A stretch of DNA of 64,000 nucleotides from Gonocerus acuteangulatus (taxonomy: Eukaryota; Arthropoda; Insecta; Hemiptera; Coreidae): the NCBI GenBank assembly GCA_946811695.1, contig OX328125.1:35697751-35761750 (forward strand), read 5' to 3'. This document shows, one piece after another, positions 57,498-64,000 of this stretch. The notes under the pieces are model-generated. The model did not search any database. It worked only from the letters and a program-made list of their open reading frames with translations, and was not told where the DNA came from. The first letter of the stretch is position 1; the number at the start of each line of letters is the position of its first letter. The position numbers and the translations under genes were made by a program.

Positions 57498-57875
57498 AAA
57501 TCAAGGAATGTTTGGGATTCGGCACAGAGAAATCTTCAGATTTTCAGAAAAATCTATATTTTAAAAGTTTCGCCATTCTCTTTGGCTGGCTGCTTTGACT
57601 AAAAAATAAATATACACAATTACAAACGAGAATAATCACAGCACTAAAAAAAGTTAAGATCATGACAAAAGATTAAAAAAACAATTTTTTAAGTGCATAT
57701 TAGGTAAACAAAGAATTTGTGAACACATTGATCAACTTCTGCATAAAACTACTGATCAATTTGTTTAGAAAAAATCGTTCGAAATATAGATTTTTCTGAA
57801 AATCTTGCTTTTTCTCTTAGCCGAATCCTAACTACGCTTCATTTTTGATCGCCTAAAACGGCTATCTTCATCTCA
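57498..57875. mobile_element. Penelope-terminus-like element, inverted pair
   Basis: A minus-strand copy at 57498-57600 (read there: AGCCAGCCAAAGAGAATGGC, GAAACTTTTAAAATATAGAT, GCCGAATCCCAAACATTCCT) faces a plus-strand copy at 57770-57875 (TTCGAAATATAGATTTTTCT, TTAGCCGAATCCTAACTACG, AACGGCTATCTTCATCTCA). The spacer is about 170 bp of AT-rich DNA. The right copy's end CGGCTATCTTCATCTCA corresponds to CGGCTAACTATCTCCATCTA at the end of the 60504 element. Confidence 0.6.
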
Positions 57876-59044
57876 TCATAAGTAATTTTGTTTTATTATC
57901 TTGTATTGAAGTACATTTATAACATAACTCAAAATGAAATCCTGTTCGTCCAAATATCTAGAATGGTTTATCCTTATTGAAATAGCATATATAAATTCCT
58001 TTGCCCTATCTTCAAAGGAACTCACTTCGCTTAAATTGATTTTCTGCCTACGTATTTGTTCCACCATTATTCATTATACTTTTCCCTATTCTCTCTTTTC
58101 CCCTTCATCATACTCCATTTTCTCTTCTGAGAATATGTTCTGGACTAATAAATGACTTGATTTCCTCGTGTTATTATGATTTCCTCGAATCAACTCTTTC
58201 ATCAATGAAGTCAGCTAATTAGCTACTTGGCTCAAGTAATTTAGCTTTTAATTGGAATCATTGCATTGTGAACTATTTCTTGAAATTAATTAATTTAACC
58301 TAATCTGATTGCATTGTTATGTTGTATGCATAATTGCTTAGTTTTGTAATGGTTGTAATAATGCACCTTAGGCATTGTGGTTGATGCAATTTACCTACAA
58401 AGTTGTGTTTTTAATTAGTCATGCAATGTTAAAATTTAAATGTTTATGATTGACCATTGCCTAATTTCATTTTTTCATATTGGTAATAAGCACTTACTGA
58501 GATATTGATTGAAAAATACAAAACAAAAAAAACCCTTATCTTAATGTATTTGGCCATTCTACTATTTGGCATTCCTTTGTATTATGTCTACTTTTTTTTT
58601 TAGATGTATTTAAGGAATGTGGGACTTTGTGGGTGGTCAGTTTTTCCTCTTCTTTACGTTCTTGTAGTGTTTTGGGTATCTTGTTAAATGTGGTTAATTC
58701 TAGGGCAATTTATTAAGATGTGCTTATTCTTCCTGTACACACGTAGGATGGCGGAGTCAGTGCTGCGGCTCCCCAAAACAACTTCTTCCATCCTGTTGTT
58801 ACGTTGTTCTGTTTTCCTGAGTCTGTGTTGGTAGGACCAGCTACAACATTTCTTTTATGACACTTTTCAAAACATTGATGCATGGTTATCCATTCCTGGA
58901 TTGTAATGAGGATAGGGACTATTCTGGTCTCTTCTTATTTTCATGCCCAACTAGCTGTTACTTGGCGTGCCATGCTACACCTACTTTCTGCATCTAGCAA
59001 AGGAAAAATAAATTAGAAACGAAATAAGTAATATTAAAATCTTT
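57876..59044. other. Non-coding DNA
   Basis: No gene is recognised. Around 58560-58980 the minus strand gives broken open segments that hint at a degenerate coding source but match nothing I can name. Confidence 0.4.
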
Positions 59045-59095
59045 GTTTTTCGGATTCACAGTTTCGAACCCATGACCTCCAATCTGTGAGTACTA
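59045..59095 (-). mobile_element. tRNA-like fragment
   Basis: The minus strand reads GATTGGAGGTCATGGGTTCG followed by AAACTG, a box-B-like T-arm after an anticodon-arm-like stretch. It resembles the end of a SINE head; box A is not found. Confidence 0.35.
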
Positions 59096-59100
59096 GGGGA

Positions 59101-59344
59101 TTTTACCCAAGCCTATGACACTTCCCGGATCAAGACCTACACGTGTGCCAAGTTTGGCCAAAATCGGTCGAACGGTGTGGATTTGTTTAAGGAAGAAACA
59201 TACAGACAGACAGCTGGTAGACTTTTTTGACCTAGCCTACGAGACTTCCCGTATCAAGACCTACCAGTGTTCCAAGTTTGGTCAAAATCGGTCAAACGGT
59301 GTGGATTTGTATAGGGAACAAACAGACAAACAGACAGACACGTG

Positions 59345-59345
<1 letters not shown>
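59101..59345 (+). repeat. 124-bp tandem duplication, probable LINE 3' end
   Basis: Two copies 124 bp apart (GCCTATGACA at 59111, GCCTACGAGA at 59235) share GACTTCCCGTATCAAGACCTA, CAAGTTTGGTCAAAATCGGT and ACGGTGTGGATTTGT, then CAGACAGACA. The second copy runs straight into (TA)n. A third, partial copy is at 20803-20855. The layout suits a non-LTR element 3' region with a simple-repeat tail; this is inference. Confidence 0.72.

Positions 59346-59346
<1 letters not shown>

Positions 59347-59420
<74 letters not shown>
59347..59420. repeat. (TA)n microsatellite
   Basis: About 72 bp of TA immediately following the repeat at 59101-59345. Confidence 0.95.
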
Positions 59421-59422
<2 letters not shown>

Positions 59423-60490
59423 ATTGTTTTTAGTAATCAAAGATTTGAGGTGTATCTTATTGAAGGAATTTAGATGAAGGAAACCTCCCTGGCCACCTTA
59501 GAATCCATGATTATTAGAGTTTCTGTTTCTGCATCTAGTCTCACCATTTTGATCAGTTAAAGTTCTGTTGCAATGTCCTTTAGAGGTACTATTTTTATGT
59601 TTAAAGGCTTTTTTGTTTTCTTTCTCTCACTCTCACTCCCTTTTTTTTTATTTCTCTTAGATTTATTTGTTACACCAACTGAACTTTTCTGTAAATTCTT
59701 CTCAAAGGCTTTCACCACAGCGACCTTAAGTAGACTTTAGGAAAAAACTGATATGTGGCTAAAATATCGGCTTACTGTGAATAATTGGCGGATACTGTAC
59801 TCCTTTACAGGATATATGATGTAGATTGCAAATGGCGGACAGGACTTGCAGATAGATATCAAGGAGTATTCTGAGCGAGTTGGATATAAATTGAAATATC
59901 AGTCGCTGAGGATTTTGCAATTACCAGACAGCTTGGTGTAACATATCCCTTGCAAGGTAGTCTCAGATCTCAGTCTAGAGATATCTCCCAGTCCGCTCTT
60001 CATATCCAAGCTCCTTAATAATCCACTTCTCTCAAGAGTCCTGTCAACCTTTACTGATAACAGAATTATAGGGTTTTTAGGAGAAATATTTCATTTTTAA
60101 ATATTCGAGTGTTTCGCCTTCCCTATTGAGAGGAAACCCGACGACGCGAAAGGCAAAAGTTGGGTTTTTATGTATGGGTGTTCGGAAATAACAAAAATAT
60201 AATTGTCATGTGAAGGCAACAGACCAAAGGATGGCTTACGCTATGTATTTTTTATAGACGCCTGCCTTTTACTCACATTTTTTTCTAGTATCCACATTTT
60301 CCTTACTGTCCACAGAAATTGCCTGATGTTGATGAATTGGACACACAAATTCTTAGACTGGAAGTCTAGGTTTATTAACCTCCAGAATCCTGATATCAGA
60401 AGACTGTTTTTGAGCGAATTTCGCGTTTTGGATTAACAGGATTCTTTAGGTATAATGCCGTGGGAAAACGAATAAAACAGCTTTCGAGTT
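59421..60490. other. Non-coding DNA
   Basis: No gene or repeat is recognised. Confidence 0.4.
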
Positions 60491-60503
60491 AATATCAATA
60501 ACC
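60491..60503 (+). repeat. Target-site duplication, left
   Basis: AATATCAATAACC, repeated exactly at 60866-60878. Confidence 0.88.
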
Positions 60504-60865
60504 ACGAAGACAGGTATAGTTGGGATTCGGCTAGGAGAAAAACGTCAGACTTTCAAAAAGAAATCTGTATTTTGGACGTTTCGACTGCAACAATGGCAGC
60601 CTTCTTCAGCTAAAAAATATATACAACTTATAAGTAACGAAGTTGTACAACTAGTAAGTAAAAGACAGGCAGAAATTTACTTACTAGTTGTACAATTTCG
60701 TTACTTATAAGTTGTATATATTTTTTAGCTGAAGAAGGCTGCCATTGTTGCAGTCGAAACGTCCAAAATACAGATTTCTTTTTGAAAGTCTGACGTTTTT
60801 CTCCTAGCCGAATCCCAACTATACCTGTCTTCGTATCTCTACAGCGGCTAACTATCTCCATCTAC
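60504..60865. mobile_element. Penelope-terminus-like element, near-perfect inverted pair
   Basis: The arms (60504-60661 and 60675-60834) are almost perfect complements around a 13-bp spacer. The right arm reads GCTGAAGAAGGCTGCCATTG, TTGCAGTCGAAACGTCC, then CTGACGTTTTTCTCCTAGCC and GAATCCCAACTATACCTG. The hairpin GGCTGC-CATTGTT-GCAGTC stands between CTGAAGA and GAAA. A further 31 bp on the right (ending CTATCTCCATCTAC) has no partner on the left. The 13-bp direct repeat shows that the whole pair was inserted or is bounded as one unit. No protein is encoded. Confidence 0.72.
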
Positions 60866-60878
60866 AATATCAATAACC
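60866..60878 (+). repeat. Target-site duplication, right
   Basis: Exact repeat of 60491-60503. Confidence 0.88.
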
Positions 60879-61408
60879 GTTATCGAGAAAAGTGAAAAAA
60901 CCTAGAATTTTAGTTTCGGATCCGGGAGCATTTGATTTCATACAAAAACGCTTATTTTGCGAATTCCGAAAGGACGATCTCAGCCGATGAAAATTGCGCT
61001 TAAACTATCTTATACTTTTCCTAGGTTTTTTAAAATAGATTTCAGCAGTAAAATGTGTCAGTCAAGATAACACCATAAAAAGTGAGAATGATTTGTTTAT
61101 TTTTGAGTTTGTAATATCACGTTCCTTTTGAACTGTTTGAAGTTGATAAACACAGGGAGGAAATGGATTGTTTCTAGTCTTCTGTTGATAGACACATTCA
61201 AACCATTATAGCGCTAAAAATACGTCTTTTCATGAGACTTCCTTTGAGATTGTGTTTTTCTTTAAAGCGGTAAAATGAAGTTATGAATAGAATATAAATT
61301 TTAAGAGAAAAATATTAATAGTTTCTGTTCTAAGCCTTCGAAATCATACCAGAAATAAATATGGTATGTGCTTATGACTTCCCGCGGTTGTATACACCCT
61401 TCAAAACC

Positions 61409-61411
<3 letters not shown>
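60879..61411. other. AT-rich non-coding DNA
   Basis: No gene or repeat is recognised. Confidence 0.4.

Positions 61412-61490
<79 letters not shown>
61412..61490. repeat. (TA)n microsatellite
   Basis: About 78 bp of pure TA. Confidence 0.95.
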
Positions 61491-61493
<3 letters not shown>

Positions 61494-63548
61494 AGGAGCA
61501 CACTAAGATACTACAGTCCTTTTGAGCTCCTTCAAGAATCAATGTGGATTTTCCTGTTGTCTGTAGCACCATTTTGTTTTTTTTTTGTTTTTTTTTGCGA
61601 TTATATTGTTATACTTTTAAATGTTATTACTATTGCAATGATTTTTACATTATCTTTCCTTCTTTTTAAGGTAAGCCAATCCTTTAGAAGACATATTTCC
61701 CAACATAAAGAGCTACGTGAGTACCCACATTATGCTTGTCTCCTGTGAGTCTGCCTTTACTGCCTTTGAAGCCATAATAAAAATTCATGACTGACAGATT
61801 GCATCTGTGCTCTGAGCATTTACAGGAGCGCATAACTCCTTTTTATGATAAGCACTTTACGCTGTTTCGTTTTAACCGCCTCGCCTCTTTTTTTCTCTGC
61901 CGCCTTTCTTACCGTAAAAATTACTGTTCTCTTTTAGAACAATTATAATTTTTTTTTTCTTTTCCCTAGTTTATTAGTCTTCACTCACCATGCCCGTTTT
62001 TATTATTTATATTATTTGCGAAGGTAGAAAATTATACTAATCATAATGAAAAATAATTGATCATTATCAAGAGGAAATGAATACCGAAATTAACTCACCT
62101 ACAGGTTCCTAGAACCTACAGGTTCCTAGAACCTTCAGACAAAAGGACTCTAGAAAATCAGAGTTATTTTAAATCTGACGAACTTCAATTTCCAAATTTT
62201 TGAAAAAAAAGATTAATTTAGATTATCGTAAATTTTTTTTTTGAAGGTGTATTCCTGTCAACATTTCATAAAATTTTAGTTAAAACACTCGTGGTGAGTA
62301 GAGCGGGTCTATGATGGTGATTTTGCCGGTGGTTAGAGGCATGCGCAGTAGAACTACATTCGCCTACTAGAATTAATATTATTTACAAAGTTGATGATTG
62401 TTTATGGTTTTTAGAAGAAACTATATTTATTTATTTTTAGTTAAATTTTTTGCGCACGGTTCTCTATTGATAAGCCAAATTATTAATTAAAAAAAAAATA
62501 TTTGGTATTCTGTGATTTTGTGAATGTGGTAGTAATGCCTGACTGCTGTTCACAAAATTCATGAGATGCCTGTAAGTTGTATTTTTTTTTTTTTTTTTTT
62601 TTTTTTGTGCTATCAGAGTTATCAGTGTTTAAGGGTACTTTGTAAGGCTCACACAGTGGTTTGACTTGTTTTGTAACAAATAGTGCGTCCGCATATCGTC
62701 GATACAGGTGGAAAGTATTAAATGTGAAAATTGGCTTGGTGCCTTATAGATAACAGATAACTTTACATAAATTTTATCTTGTAATATATATTAATTAGAT
62801 TTACTGCAAATTGGTAAGTTTAATTTTCGGTGTTTGATAATTATTTTTCTTTAATTTTTGAGTTTTTGACAACGTACATCAGTACAACAGCAATCGTTTT
62901 TTACTTTGCTTTTGTATCAACGTTATGCCCGATTCGCAGTCTTGTTAATATGAAGTCGAGACATCTTGTTCTTCATTTACTTGACCAACGCGGTCTCTAC
63001 TTATGCATGGTCTCCTGGTACGCCTTTCTTATAAATGTCACTTACCTCTATTTTACAAGAGTTTAACTCCATACCCCATAATTATAACCCAACAAAAAAA
63101 ATTGTATGCAATTAGGGAAAGAGGTAAAATAAAAAGCAATTTGTAATTGAAATCATATTAGTAGGTAACTTGTTACCTAAGCCATCGGATATAGGAATGA
63201 GAACGCTACCCAATCCACGGAAGAGAAGGGCTTAAGCATAAATCATGCGGATTGAGAGGCAATCATTATCTCCCAATGAATGATATTAATCAAAATCCCT
63301 GTTTTACTCCCAGTTCCGCTCTACAGAATGACCACTATCCTACGGTACTAAATCATTCAGCTATGCATCTAGATGCATTTATCATTCTTCCTGTATTCCA
63401 GGGAACATTTTCATTCCGCTAGGTGCTCTCATAAATCAGGATCCTATTACACCAATCCTTAAGGAAACTCTTTACATATTTCTACTGTATACTTTTATTT
63501 ATGGTGGGCTTCTCTTTCATCAGTATTTATTTAAAATATTTTTGCTCT
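61491..63548. other. Non-coding DNA, about 2 kb
   Basis: No gene is recognised. A tandem duplication of CTACAGGTTCCTAGAAC (about 62099-62136), period 18 bp, and a T-run at 62582-62606 are the only structures seen. Confidence 0.5.
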
Positions 63549-63555
63549 TTATATA

Positions 63556-63617
<62 letters not shown>

Positions 63618-63620
63618 TAC
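63549..63620. repeat. (TA)n microsatellite
   Basis: TA repeats with GTA and ACA interruptions, abutting the following foldback. Confidence 0.95.
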
Positions 63621-63636
63621 ATATACATGCATATAT

Positions 63637-63889
63637 ATTTGGATGGAACGGCATTTCTCTCCAGCGGTGGTACTCCTCCTCACTTATTCCTGGAATATTT
63701 CGATGGGTTCATCTCCATCTTCATCAGCCAGGTGTTTGTTTTTTCTTCCTCGGTGGTAGCCATGGGAATGGAACCGAGGAAGAAACAACAAACACCTGGC
63801 TGAAGAATCTGGAGATGAACCCATCGAAATATTCCAGGAAGAAGTGAGGAGGAGTACCACCGCTGGAGAGAAATGCCGTTCCATCCAAA
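63637..63889. mobile_element. Near-perfect foldback, 253 bp
   Basis: Arms of about 117 bp (left starting TTTGGATGGAACGGCATTTC) pair with only about five mismatches around a short centre containing GGTAGCCATGGGAATGG. The right arm carries GGCTGAAGAATCTGGAGATG then AACCCATCGAAATATTCCAG, that is CTGAAGA, a GATG-AACC-CATC hairpin, then GAAA. This is the same arrangement as the element at 60504 but of different sequence. No target duplication is obvious. Confidence 0.78.
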
Positions 63890-64000
63890 AATACTATCAC
63901 AGCGACGAAAAATAACATCATATATATATATTGGGACTAAAAATATTAATACCAATAATTAAGTAGGCAAAAAAATAAATGTTTACTAGTTTCACACCCT
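63890..64000. other. Window end, non-coding
   Basis: AT-rich with a short (TA)n at about 63920-63931; nothing else is seen. Confidence 0.5.

Overview
This looks like intergenic or intronic DNA from a large, AT-rich, repeat-laden animal genome. The evidence is long (TA)n, (CT)n and poly(A)/poly(T) tracts; several tRNA-headed SINE families and one 5S-rRNA-headed SINE; decayed RTE/BovB-type LINE ends; MITE-like inverted repeats; and tandem-repeat-core elements. No operon-like or prokaryotic gene organisation is present. An invertebrate, possibly an arthropod or mollusc, fits the mix, but nothing seen fixes the species. I found no intact protein-coding gene, no convincing exon and no functional tRNA or rRNA gene in 64 kb. 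The longer open frames mostly run through microsatellites or repeats. Two stretches are recognisable LINE reverse-transcriptase C-terminal relics (about 1797-2216 on the minus strand, 40838-41080 on the plus strand). One stretch (about 53746-54574) may be a broken coding region that I cannot identify.

Layout. 0-10 kb: a foldback built of 21-bp units (459-653); a roughly 150-bp tandem array split by a LINE fragment (1440-2342); a diverged direct-repeat pair (4396-4830, 6822-7205); a 364-bp TIR element (7359-7722); and two opposite-facing copies of a tRNA-derived SINE that carries a long poly(T) tail on its sense strand, each flanked by target-site duplications (5145-5500, 8489-8873). 10-15 kb: two abutting perfect palindromes (10647-10712), two members of a tandem-repeat-core element family resembling Helentron/DINE-1 or bivalve 'pearl' elements (10985-11689, 12328-13541), and a 5S-rRNA-headed SINE (14061-14208). 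15-30 kb: sparse, with a compact 135-bp SINE with a perfect 14-bp target duplication, a 51-bp LINE-tail insertion with an 11-bp duplication, a CpG-dense patch and a 31-bp minisatellite kept in exact phase for nine units.

30-48 kb: a 380-bp TIR element with an internal third TIR copy, further tRNA-headed SINEs, foldbacks and a 139-bp MITE. 48-64 kb: mostly plain AT-rich DNA, then recurrent head-to-head copies of a short element whose core reads CTGAAGAAGGC..GCC..AAA. This resembles the terminal region of Penelope-like elements and occurs as inverted pairs at 23606-23912, 57498-57875 and 60504-60865 (the last with a 13-bp target duplication) and singly at 32681 and 52930. A different sequence in the same arrangement closes the window at 63637-63889.

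There is no gene network to describe. The window is best read as a record of retrotransposition: several SINE promoters (tRNA-like and 5S-like) share one 3' tail, presumably recognised by the same LINE machinery, while short inverted-repeat elements and tandem-core elements were added around them.
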